NCBI GenBank assembly: GCA_964035545.1
Contig: OZ037767.1
Location: 15,619,498-15,683,497 of the forward strand
Source of the DNA: Bugula neritina
Lineage: Eukaryota > Bryozoa > Gymnolaemata > Cheilostomatida > Bugulidae
Direction of reading: 5' to 3'
Length of the DNA stretch: 64,000 nucleotides
Within the stretch, counting starts at the first letter, position 1; each line of letters begins with the position of its first letter. The position numbers were made by a program, and so were the translations under genes. Below the pieces are notes generated by a model that was not told the origin of the DNA, did not search any database, and saw only the letters and a program-made list of their open reading frames with translations. Positions 34,459-42,351 of the stretch are shown here, in pieces.

Positions 34459-37400
34459 TTATTATAACCGTAAGGAACCGTTGTTATACCATCTTCTAGT
34501 ATTATTCTTTTATCGTCTTCGGCCGATAAAGCTACTTTATTTATAGTTTCGGCATACATTGTATGCTTATGACTTCTCAGCACGTTCATCGTTCTATGCT
34601 GATCTTTTCTAGTAATAAGGCAGTTATAATAATCGTCAAATGTTATACAATTATTACGCGTAGTCTTATTAATACCCTTACACTTTTTTTCTTCTATACC
34701 ATCCATCTTGTAAGAGTACAATTTAGCTCTTAGGCCTACAAATTCTGTAATTTGTTTGCCGCCGGCTTCATCCTTAAACATGCCTATTACTTTTTTATTT
34801 ACACCAGTTGGTAACGAGTGATTTTCAGGATAATTGCTAGTGTCGAATTTATTTTCAACGTCTGGTAACATATCCTTATAAAAGTCTTCAGTTTGTACGT
34901 GATACATTAAACTGTCCGTATCCGTAAACAATAACTGAGCTTTATTACCATACTTATGCTTAATATACTCGTAATGAAAGTCATACATTAGAGTTTTACT
35001 AATGTCTAAAATTGCTGCGCCTAAATATATAGGCTTGTCAAATTTTAATTTCGTCACGTTCATATTAACGGCTACTAAATTTTCGGAAAATATAGTAAAA
35101 TTTTTAAAGTTAGGTTGATTCGTTAACTTTTTCGCTTCGCTTTCGCTAGTGACTAATTTAACGTCAACTCTATTACGTATATTTTCCATTGTCTTACCGA
35201 ATTTCGAATTATTCATTAGCTTGAAGAAATCTTTTTCAAAATCGCTCTTAGCCAAAGTTCTCAGTTTGGTATTCAAGTTTATATATTTTCCGAGTTTATC
35301 GGATTCGTTAAAGGTTAAACCCCCGTGAATTTTTACGAGTTTTAAACCGTATTTCAGACATTGTTTTAACGCCTTGTAATGTATTACATAATTTTTCTTA
35401 GAATTTAAATTTGGAACTAATTTTTTTACTTTATTAATTGTCAACCTTTCCGGACATAAAGGATAATCTTTATGCGAGTCGTGTAACTTTTTAGAATATT
35501 CCAAATCTACTTCTAAAAAGCTAGGTGGAAAATTTAAACTTTTTTCCAACTCACGGCATTCTTTTTCGCTTAGCCACTTAAAATTACTTACGGGTAACTT
35601 TTTAGACATGGCCCATCCATATAAATTGTTAGCGTCCAAATAAGTAATATAACTACTAGGTTTTTTAGAATTATAATTGGTCATATACTTATTATTAGCT
35701 TTAGCGTACCTATGACTAATCATACTTACACCGCCTCTAATTCCTCTTTCGAAGAAGAGTAATTGGTCAACGTCGGTAATTGGATCTAGTTTTAATTTGG
35801 TATTTTTAAGCATGGCGTCCCAACTTAAACCGGGAGCCGTATAATACCAAGCCGGATCTAATTTATAATGTTCGAGACATACATTTCTAAAGTTTTCAAA
35901 AACGTCGGCTAATTGTAATACGTCGACTTTCATATACAAGTCGTGATATTCTCTAAAAGTTTTCATATTAAATTCTTGCCAAACTTTTTGAGCGTGAGCG
36001 TAATCCTCATCGCTTATATTACTCTCAGTTAAACTCGAGTAAAATTTTTCTTTTGGATGTAAAGACGTTTCATTTAATACGCTTACGTTATTAAAATAGT
36101 CATACGGAAATACTCCTTTTCTCAATAATAAGTTTAATTGTTTTTCTGCGTAATAATAATTACTTAAGTGTTTAAAGTTATCAAGCTTTAGATTCGTAAC
36201 TAAACTCGCTAAACTAGAACTCATAAATTTAAACGTGTCTATAAATCTTAGTTCACGCGTAACTTCAACTTTTTTACCTTCTTTAGTAAATTCGTCTACT
36301 ATTATTCGTTCGCTAAAAGATATATATTTTTCTTCGGTATTAGGTATACAAGAAATTTTGCCGCTTAAATTTTTAACAAATAAGTGGGCGTCATAACCCG
36401 ACAAGTTATGAATAAATATTGGATAAAATTTCGGAATTTTATAATTTAAATTACAATTACTATGAGCCGCTCTTCTATAGTTTTCGGTCAAGTGGCAGTG
36501 ATCTCTCACTCTGTCATCGCCTAATTTTTCTTCACATATATAACAATTTTCGGCTAATTGGAAAGACTCTTGCTCACTATTCGTAATTCTCATTCGTTTA
36601 GCAAACTTATGTTTCTTATACAATTTTTTAATGTCAAACTCTAATAATCTTATAAATTGTTCGCCAATATCTTCGTCTTCGGCTTCTTTGGTATAACTTC
36701 TATAATTACACTCGCCGGTAATGCTTACTATATAATATCCAAAGCCTGATGGTTCGTGTTGCTGATACTGATTAGTATAGCTTTCTCGATTATTAGGTTG
36801 ACAACCTTGTATTGGTTTAGTAAAGCATTCAAAGTCCGCGTATACTACGAATGGTACTCTCATTTTATGACAATAATGTTTAGAATTAAATGTTATTTTA
36901 TTTTCTAATTTTGGAAAGGTCATAGCTATACCGTTATTCGTTAAAAACCATTCTTGATGTTTTTTTAAAGATTTTTCCGTTTTAAACGCTTGCGTGCAAT
37001 TTAAACAAAATTGTTTTGCGTGTCCGTTACTATTTATTTGTGAACCGAGTAATTTACTTAAATTTTTAACGTACGTATAATGACTTTTTTCTTCATTAGT
37101 TATAAGAAATAAAATTATTGTTTTAGAGCGTTTAGACGATTGTCTCCACGGATATATGGAATTACCATTCCAAGCGAGAACGGTAACGCTAATATTAGGA
37201 TTAGCTTTTTCAAACGCGTCAATAGATTTAGTTGTAGCCGGAAATTCTACGCCTTCCCACGATACTTTATTAACGTGCTCTTTATAATTACTAATTCTAT
37301 CCGAATGAGTTTTAGCCGGATAAAGAGCGGCTAATACGGCCCACATAAAGCACTTATTATCATTATTTTTTGGGTTTATTATAGCCTTTTTATCTTTAAT

Positions 37401-37466
37401 TATTTTAGGAAGATCGATATACGACGAACCTTTAAGAGGTTGATATTTAACAATATTAATTTCCAT
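34455..37466 (-). CDS. polB: Protein-primed family B DNA polymerase (Polinton PolB)
   Basis: 1003 residues without interruption. Proofreading exonuclease motifs: Exo I Y-A-D-F-E-C at 209-214, Exo II H-N-L-S-G-Y-D-A-H at 353-361, Exo III Y-M-K-V-D at 511-515. Polymerase motifs: A, D-A-N-N-L-Y-G-W at 611-618; B, N-N-S-K-F-G-K-T at 752-759; C, F-T-D-T-D-S at 847-852. Two zinc-type motifs precede and sit within the exonuclease: C-L-N-C with K-K-H at 154-170, and C-Y-I-C ... D-H-C-H ... H-S-N-C-N at 308-339, the latter like endonuclease VII. It replicates the element from protein-bound ends. The N-terminal part usual in related elements is encoded by the separate upstream ORF at 37517-38095. Confidence 0.97.
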   Translation of the reverse strand: MEINIVKYQPLKGSSYIDLPKIIKDKKAIINPKNNDNKCFMWAVLAALYPAKTHSDRISNYKEHVNKVSWEGVEFPATTKSIDAFEKANPNISVTVLAWNGNSIYPWRQSSKRSKTIILFLITNEEKSHYTYVKNLSKLLGSQINSNGHAKQFCLNCTQAFKTEKSLKKHQEWFLTNNGIAMTFPKLENKITFNSKHYCHKMRVPFVVYADFECFTKPIQGCQPNNRESYTNQYQQHEPSGFGYYIVSITGECNYRSYTKEAEDEDIGEQFIRLLEFDIKKLYKKHKFAKRMRITNSEQESFQLAENCYICEEKLGDDRVRDHCHLTENYRRAAHSNCNLNYKIPKFYPIFIHNLSGYDAHLFVKNLSGKISCIPNTEEKYISFSERIIVDEFTKEGKKVEVTRELRFIDTFKFMSSSLASLVTNLKLDNFKHLSNYYYAEKQLNLLLRKGVFPYDYFNNVSVLNETSLHPKEKFYSSLTESNISDEDYAHAQKVWQEFNMKTFREYHDLYMKVDVLQLADVFENFRNVCLEHYKLDPAWYYTAPGLSWDAMLKNTKLKLDPITDVDQLLFFERGIRGGVSMISHRYAKANNKYMTNYNSKKPSSYITYLDANNLYGWAMSKKLPVSNFKWLSEKECRELEKSLNFPPSFLEVDLEYSKKLHDSHKDYPLCPERLTINKVKKLVPNLNSKKNYVIHYKALKQCLKYGLKLVKIHGGLTFNESDKLGKYINLNTKLRTLAKSDFEKDFFKLMNNSKFGKTMENIRNRVDVKLVTSESEAKKLTNQPNFKNFTIFSENLVAVNMNVTKLKFDKPIYLGAAILDISKTLMYDFHYEYIKHKYGNKAQLLFTDTDSLMYHVQTEDFYKDMLPDVENKFDTSNYPENHSLPTGVNKKVIGMFKDEAGGKQITEFVGLRAKLYSYKMDGIEEKKCKGINKTTRNNCITFDDYYNCLITRKDQHRTMNVLRSHKHTMYAETINKVALSAEDDKRIILEDGITTVPYGYNK

Positions 37467-37516
37467 TTTTATGATGGATTTAAATATCCAGCTACTTCCT
37501 TTCGCGTTAAACGAAG

Positions 37517-38095
37517 CTAAATTTTCATTACATTGTATAATTCATTAATATTTGTAGATTCTAATATATTTTCAATACGCGATGAAAATGATGTAATTAA
37601 TAATTCAGTTTCACCGGTATTTATATTAGTTTTTTCCATTTCACATGTTAATATTATTTTAGTTTTTGTAGTAGATTTTAATAACTTTAGTACATTTAGT
37701 TTTACTAGTTTACTAAACGAATTTATATCGTATTTGGGTAAACCTTTAATTTCATAAGTTTGAAACCAACCTTTAGCGGCTTGTTCTTTAAGTTTAGGTT
37801 GATTATATAAAGCCATAATTTTATCCTTAATTGGATTTACAATTTTTGTAATTGGTTTTATAATACCCTTAATCCATTTTTCTATATTACGCGTAGTTTG
37901 CGTAAATATTTCTCGCATAATTTTTTTTACGGGTGTAGGTATTAACGGGGCTTGTCCTATATTCGGAACGGGTTCGTCCATAGGCGATAATAGCCGTATA
38001 AGTTCGGCTTTTCTTAATTGAGAATATTGTTTCAATCCTCTTTCTTTAGCTATAGCCTTCAAGGCTTTAACGGTAATTTTTGTATTGAACTCCAT
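37517..38095 (-). CDS. SAP-domain protein, likely detached N-terminus of PolB
   Basis: 192 residues. A SAP-type DNA-binding helix pair covers residues 5-37 (T-V-K-A-L-K-A-I-A-K-E-R-G-L-K ... L-R-K-A-E-L-I-R-L-L). The C-terminal half (about 108-192) resembles the region that stands just N-terminal of the polymerase in other Polintons (F-Q-T-Y-E-I-K-G ... Y-D-I-N-S-F). Such regions are thought to hold replication-initiation or terminal-protein functions. The frame ends 50 bp before the PolB ATG and in a different phase. The start has the TATATAAATG-type motif. Either the polymerase has become bipartite or an indel split it. Confidence 0.8.
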   Translation of the reverse strand: MEFNTKITVKALKAIAKERGLKQYSQLRKAELIRLLSPMDEPVPNIGQAPLIPTPVKKIMREIFTQTTRNIEKWIKGIIKPITKIVNPIKDKIMALYNQPKLKEQAAKGWFQTYEIKGLPKYDINSFSKLVKLNVLKLLKSTTKTKIILTCEMEKTNINTGETELLITSFSSRIENILESTNINELYNVMKI

Positions 38096-38152
38096 TTATA
38101 TAGTAAAAAAATCTTTAAACTATAAAATCAATTTTTTAATAAAAAATTGGTT

Positions 38153-38389
38153 TTATGTATTTTCAAGAATTTTATTTATTTGCGCTTTAAGTTTAGTTAC
38201 TTTACGTCGCGATGTTAAATTTTTATTAAAATGTTTAAATAATTTATCTCGATCTTCATTTGATATAGAATTAATTTTTAAGATATAATAATCGGTTAAT
38301 TGCATAAATGTATGTTCGGGAAGAGGTATATTTTTTTTTTGTTTAGCTTGAGCGATTAGTTTATCGAGTAATTCATTAGTAAACTCCAT
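38153..38389 (-). CDS. Small Polinton protein of unknown function
   Basis: From the ATG at 38389 it encodes 78 residues (M-E-F-T-N-E-L-L); a start at 38419 would add ten. The protein is helical and strongly basic in its C-terminal third (N-L-T-S-R-R-K-V-T-K-L-K). No domain recognised. The 5' end lies back to back with the plus-strand gene at 38432, with only 43 bp between. Confidence 0.5.
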   Translation of the reverse strand: MEFTNELLDKLIAQAKQKKNIPLPEHTFMQLTDYYILKINSISNEDRDKLFKHFNKNLTSRRKVTKLKAQINKILENT

Positions 38390-38431
38390 ATTATAAAATA
38401 ATGTAATAATAAAAATCATTTTTTTATATAA

Positions 38432-38911
38432 ATGGACTTTCGACGAGAAAAATTAGAACTCTTAAACGATGAAATTATTAAATTAGAAAACGAATACGAG
38501 CAAAAACTTAATCGTTTTAATTGGTTATCAAAATTGTTAAAAATAATTTCGGGATTATGCGGTACAACGAATTTAATATGCGGTGTCATTATTACGGCGT
38601 TATTAAACGCTAACGTTACTAAACAAACGTTATTACCATTATCTATAATAGTAAGTATAATGAGTGTAATTACTACTTCTATTTCTTCTCAAGACGCTAA
38701 ATTAATTAAATCTACATTAATGTATTTAGACGTATTTACGTTTATAAAAAATTCTAAATTAGAAATTAATTCTATGTTATCAAAATTTTTAAGCGACGCT
38801 CATATAGACGAACAAGAGTATGACGCTATAACCGAAAAATATAAAGATATTAATAGCGTAATATCGAATAAAAAAAGCGACATAATAGTCGCTCGTAACA
38901 ACGTTTGTTAA
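38432..38911 (+). CDS. Coiled-coil and two-helix membrane protein of Polinton, unknown
   Basis: 159 residues. Residues 1-30 form a likely coiled coil rich in E, K and L. Two hydrophobic stretches follow at about 37-60 and 66-86 (I-S-G-L-C-G-T-T-N-L-I-C-G-V-I-I; L-P-L-S-I-I-V-S-I-M-S-V-I). The C-terminus is again a charged helix. It is the only plus-strand gene in the left two thirds of the element. The start has TTATATAAATGG. It could be a membrane-associated or holin-like virion protein, but no family is recognised. Confidence 0.65.
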   Translation: MDFRREKLELLNDEIIKLENEYEQKLNRFNWLSKLLKIISGLCGTTNLICGVIITALLNANVTKQTLLPLSIIVSIMSVITTSISSQDAKLIKSTLMYLDVFTFIKNSKLEINSMLSKFLSDAHIDEQEYDAITEKYKDINSVISNKKSDIIVARNNVC

Positions 38912-39080
38912 TTAATTATATATTATAATAAATTAAAAAAGGGAGTTCAATACAAAAATATCCGTATAGGCTGCTAAATAGCGCGTAATAATCGGTCCTG
39001 AGAGCGAATTACGTGTGCCGTATTATACGCATATTTATATATATTTTCTTTAACTATAATATATTTCGTCTTTTTTCTAT
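38912..39080. other. Convergent intergenic gap in Polinton
   Basis: 169 bp between the stops of two converging genes. It contains GGTCCTGAGAGCGAATTACG, GC-richer than its surroundings, and a TTTCTTTAACTATAA motif repeated at 39455-39469. It may serve transcript ends for both genes; no clear hairpin. Confidence 0.4.
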
Positions 39081-39446
39081 TTAGTCTTCAGCATATTTTA
39101 ATTTAGTAAAGAATAATGGTATTCTAGCCGCTGCATAATTCATTAAACCTACGTTAAGTTCTTGAATTATTTCTTTACTTTTGTAAATAGTTTTTATTTT
39201 TAATTTTCCATTATTTTCTTTATAAATAATTTCTTTTTTATTATTATAAGTAATTTCTTCAAATGTTCCGCATTCGTTAGACGGATTAGTCATTTCGTTT
39301 AATATATTAAATTTTTTATATATAATTCTTTCTTTAATATCACCGCCTTCGTATACTCGTTTTTCACAATTATTATTTTTATATATCGTTTCGGTAATTG
39401 GGGTGCCGTCGAGGCTTTTATAAGTAATTGCTGTTGGATCAATCAT
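39081..39446 (-). CDS. Polinton protein of unknown function (121 aa)
   Basis: A lysine- and isoleucine-rich beta-type sequence with short internal repeats of the form I-I/T-Y-K-x-K/N-x (E-T-I-Y-K, R-I-I-Y-K, E-I-I-Y-K, K-T-I-Y-K). It has a more hydrophobic C-terminus, Y-A-A-A-R-I-P-L-F-F. The spaced repeats recall MORN-like or beta-solenoid repeats, but the match is weak. The start has CATATATAAATG. Confidence 0.6.
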   Translation of the reverse strand: MIDPTAITYKSLDGTPITETIYKNNNCEKRVYEGGDIKERIIYKKFNILNEMTNPSNECGTFEEITYNNKKEIIYKENNGKLKIKTIYKSKEIIQELNVGLMNYAAARIPLFFTKLKYAED

Positions 39447-39465
39447 TTATATATGTTTTCTTTAA

Positions 39466-40035
39466 CTATAACAGCATACCTAAAAGAGGAATATTTTTAA
39501 ACGGACTATTTGGACCTAAAATTAAACCTTCACCTTTTATATAACCGGAACCTTGTTTTAAATATAAACCATTACCCTTCATTAAATTAGACGACGCGAC
39601 TGGTTTTAAAGTAATAGAACCGTTTGAATTAGGTTCTACGGAACATACGCACCCGCCTCTTTTTAAATAAAGACCTTTACTTTTAATAGCTCTTTCGACT
39701 CCAGCGCTAGCGGCTCCTGAAAGTACACCCGGTATAATAGTTTTTAATAGCGTAGGTATTACTCTCGTAGCTATACCTAATAGAGCTCCTAAAAATCCTC
39801 CGCTCATTGACGCGTTAGTTTTTACTAATGACGGAGACATTTCGAGCGTTATATTTTTTTTATTCGCGTTTAACGCTTTTAAAATATTATCATTTTGCGT
39901 TTTCGTAACGACTAGTTTATCATTTCCGCTTTCGAGAGGCAATTTAATAACGCAACCCTTACCGCTTCTATAAGCGTTCATTATTTTTTGTTTTTGCGCC
40001 TGTGGCACATTTCCTATAATTTCGCAATAACCCAT
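39466..40035 (-). CDS. Polinton virion core/minor protein with hydrophobic Gly-Ala segment
   Basis: 189 residues. A central hydrophobic stretch at about 79-112 (G-G-F-L-G-A-L-L-G-I-A ... I-P-G-V-L-S-G-A-A-S) is followed by two G-L-Y-L-K motifs. The conserved-looking end is N-S-P-F-K-N-I-P-L-L-G. This layout is common to a Polinton protein that has been likened to adenovirus minor core or membrane-lytic proteins (pX or pVI). That comparison is by layout only. The start has TTATATAAATGGG and lies 12 bp beyond the stop of the split capsid gene. Confidence 0.7.
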   Translation of the reverse strand: MGYCEIIGNVPQAQKQKIMNAYRSGKGCVIKLPLESGNDKLVVTKTQNDNILKALNANKKNITLEMSPSLVKTNASMSGGFLGALLGIATRVIPTLLKTIIPGVLSGAASAGVERAIKSKGLYLKRGGCVCSVEPNSNGSITLKPVASSNLMKGNGLYLKQGSGYIKGEGLILGPNSPFKNIPLLGMLL

Positions 40036-40047
40036 TTATATAATACG

Positions 40048-40807
40048 TTAAACTTCTCTTAAATGAAATCTTATTGAAAGTTGTTCACCGCTAAGATCTA
40101 ATAAATTACCTTTTTGATCGGTTACCGTAACGGTTAACGTCTTAATATATTTAACGTGAACGGGTAAGTATATTAAATTATGAGGTTTTTCTATTATTTT
40201 ATATCCCGGACTAACGCTCAGAAAAAATGAATAAATAACGGGTTTATAAGTACCATCGATATAACTTCCATTAATACAATCAACTTGTACGTGTATAGCG
40301 TTTATATTTAAAATATTTACTATGTTTGTAGCTTCGATATAAGGTTGATCGTATATCGCCGCGTCAAAACCTAAAACGTCTCTTAAAGAATTTTCAACGT
40401 TAAAATCTACTCGGTAATTAGGTTTTAATTTAAGTATAATTCTAAAAGTTACTTTATTAGCTTGCAAAGTAATACCGTTTCTATTACCCCCCCTCTTTTA
40501 CTATTTCGTCTTGAATAGCTTCTTCTAGTTGATCTAATTCGTACACTCCGATTGGTAACGAAACTAAATGCCACGTAGTACCACCGTCTTTAGACCATCT
40601 ATAGGAATTTCTATCGGTACTAATGTTTGGAAAAGAATAAAACGTATCCAAACTAATAAGACACATTTCGTATTTTTTATTTTTATTTAATTCTATAGGC
40701 GGATTAAGTTGAGTAATTATTCTCGTTTTAGTATCGGTAACTCCTATAGTCATCGTTTGTTTAGAGGCCGTATTATCAGCAATTTCTCTTAAAATTTTAT
40801 TATCCAT
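40048..40807 (-). pseudogene. Minor capsid-type protein, frameshifted at a G7 run
   Basis: Two frames encode one protein of about 250 residues: 40807-40484 (107 codons, N-terminal) and 40467-40048 (C-terminal). The N-terminal part has N-K-K-Y-E-M-C-L-I-S-L-D-T-F-Y-S. The C-terminal part has P-G-Y-K-I-I-E-K-P-H-N-L-I-Y-L-P-V and ends S-I-R-F-H-L-R. Both match one conserved jelly-roll-type protein of invertebrate Polintons. The break falls in seven consecutive C on the plus strand (40487-40493). It could be a true one-base insertion, an assembly error or a slippery site. A penton or minor-capsid role is inference. Confidence 0.8.
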
Positions 40808-41434
40808 TTATATAACTTTTAAATTATTTCCATCGGAACTGAGAGACATAGTTTTATCCGATAGAATTAATGCGTACGCCTGAGTATTAGCCGGTACATT
40901 TTGACTAAACTGAACTCTTAATTGAATATCGGCTACGCTACTTTTAAGAGCCTCGCTTTGCTTACTAACGTCTATTACGAACAAAGCGTAAAGATCTTGA
41001 TATTCCGAAGGTAATACGTTTGAATAAGCAATTAGCTCGTTTATACCGTAATATTCTCCGCAAAATTTAGAAGCGTCTCCGTACACTCTACTAAACTTCA
41101 TTTTAGCAAAATCTATATCATAATCAACTTCGGGATACCGCTCACTATTTAACATCGCGTATATACTTTTAACGTTAACGTGATCGAATACGGCCGGATT
41201 AGTCGTTTGACTTTCATTCTTTTCCGTTTGAAAACCTATAATAATATATTTAGGTTTTTCAGTATCTCCTCTAGAACCCAAACGCCACGTAAAGTTTGTA
41301 GTTTGCGGCACCGCAATACTATCACACCACCTAGACCTATAAATTATGGGAAGCTGCGTTTTACTCTCTATAATTTTATAAAGCTTATGTTTCATTTCAA
41401 AATCGGGTGTTATGTGAGGCAAGTATAAACACAA
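40808..41434 (-). CDS. Major capsid protein, second jelly roll only (truncated)
   Basis: The frame encodes the C-terminal half of a double-jelly-roll major capsid protein: P-H-I-T-P-D-F, K-L-Y-K-I-I-E-S, P-K-Y-I-I-I-G-F-Q-T, L-N-S-E-R-Y-P-E-V-D-Y, F-V-I-D-V-S-K-Q-S-E and N-V-P-A-N-T-Q-A-Y are family hallmarks. Full-length relatives are roughly two to three times longer. The first jelly roll should lie upstream, yet the preceding gene overlaps here and recognisable homology starts abruptly. The frame is open to about 41478 without ATG; the first ATG is at 41395. There is no TAAATG motif. A deletion fusing this to the previous gene is the best explanation, so a functional capsid is unlikely. 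Confidence 0.85.
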   Translation of the reverse strand: MCLYLPHITPDFEMKHKLYKIIESKTQLPIIYRSRWCDSIAVPQTTNFTWRLGSRGDTEKPKYIIIGFQTEKNESQTTNPAVFDHVNVKSIYAMLNSERYPEVDYDIDFAKMKFSRVYGDASKFCGEYYGINELIAYSNVLPSEYQDLYALFVIDVSKQSEALKSSVADIQLRVQFSQNVPANTQAYALILSDKTMSLSSDGNNLKVI

Positions 41435-42167
41435 TTTCGTTTCGTACTCCCGTATTTCCGGCTTTAGCGCTAGAAATTAAAAGTTCGAGTCGTTCTACTA
41501 AAGCGTTAGGATCAGACGATAAATATACTACTCCATCACCGACTTGTCTTTTAGCTTTTTTACTATCGGCGAGTTTCGCTCTCTGAGGATATAATTGTTC
41601 CCAAATAGGTCTAACAATACGTCTCCACTTGTCACTATTTTTATCTATAGGACCGTGTTTACTTTGATATATAGCGCCGCTATTATCGAGTATATTAGCA
41701 TGATTCGCTAAATCATTATCATCGTATCCTATAGGCGTTTTACGCGTTAAAAGACTTAAAAGTCCTCTAGTCGCCGGATATTCTTCGTTATCAAACATTA
41801 TTTTACCATCGTTAAAGCTTATAGGTTTCGTACCAATAACGTGTCTATTACCATCCCACTTTACGTTATAAGCGCCGAGTTCTAAGCCAGCTAAAGCGTT
41901 TTGTGTAAATTCGTCTAAATTTATAACTCCATCCGTTATAGCCGGTTGAACATTATAATTGGGTAATGTAAGCAATTGTTTTAACGCGTCAGTCGTTTGA
42001 GCTTGCGAATTCGTTACGGGTTCAAAAAACTTTTCTTGAGCTATAGCCGCATTTAATTCTCGCTCGCGTTCTAGTTTAAAAATTTCTTTTAATTTATTTT
42101 TTTGAGAAATAAAATCTTGTACGGTTTTATCTCTTTTTATAGGGTCGTGAATTTTTAAATAACTCAT
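41397..42167 (-). CDS. Conserved Polinton protein of unknown function, probably truncated C-terminus
   Basis: 256 residues starting M-S-Y-L-K-I-H-D-P. A charged helical N-terminus is followed by a segment including L-L-S-L-L-T-R-K-T-P-I-G-Y and R-R-I-V-R-P-I-W-E-Q-L-Y-P, familiar from other Polinton proteins of unknown role. Near the end, K-A-G-N-T-G-V-R-N-E-I-V is followed by a short tail that merely reads the capsid sequence in another frame (the last seven codons overlap it). I infer that the natural C-terminus was lost with the capsid N-terminus in one deletion. The start has TTATATAAATGAG. Confidence 0.75.
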   Translation of the reverse strand: MSYLKIHDPIKRDKTVQDFISQKNKLKEIFKLERERELNAAIAQEKFFEPVTNSQAQTTDALKQLLTLPNYNVQPAITDGVINLDEFTQNALAGLELGAYNVKWDGNRHVIGTKPISFNDGKIMFDNEEYPATRGLLSLLTRKTPIGYDDNDLANHANILDNSGAIYQSKHGPIDKNSDKWRRIVRPIWEQLYPQRAKLADSKKAKRQVGDGVVYLSSDPNALVERLELLISSAKAGNTGVRNEIVFILASHNTRF

Positions 42168-42186
42168 TTATATAAACATAAATTTG

Positions 42187-42351
42187 TGTCCACATTTGTG
42201 TCCACATTTGTGTCTAGTGTCTACATTTGTGTCCACTTTTGTGTCTAGTATTCACTTTTGTGTCCACATTTGTGTCTAGTGTCCACATTTGTGTCCACTT
42301 TTGTGTCTAATGTTCACATTTGTGTCTAGGACACAAACACATTTGTGTCCA
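42187..42351. repeat. TTTGTGTCCACA minisatellite inside the Polinton
   Basis: About thirteen degenerate copies of a 12-13-bp unit, arranged in longer blocks of about 40 bp (CATTTGTGTCCACATTTG, TGTGTCTAGTG). They fill the gap between the integrase stop and the start of the next gene. Near the right end GTGTCTAGGACACA forms a short palindrome. Confidence 0.9.
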
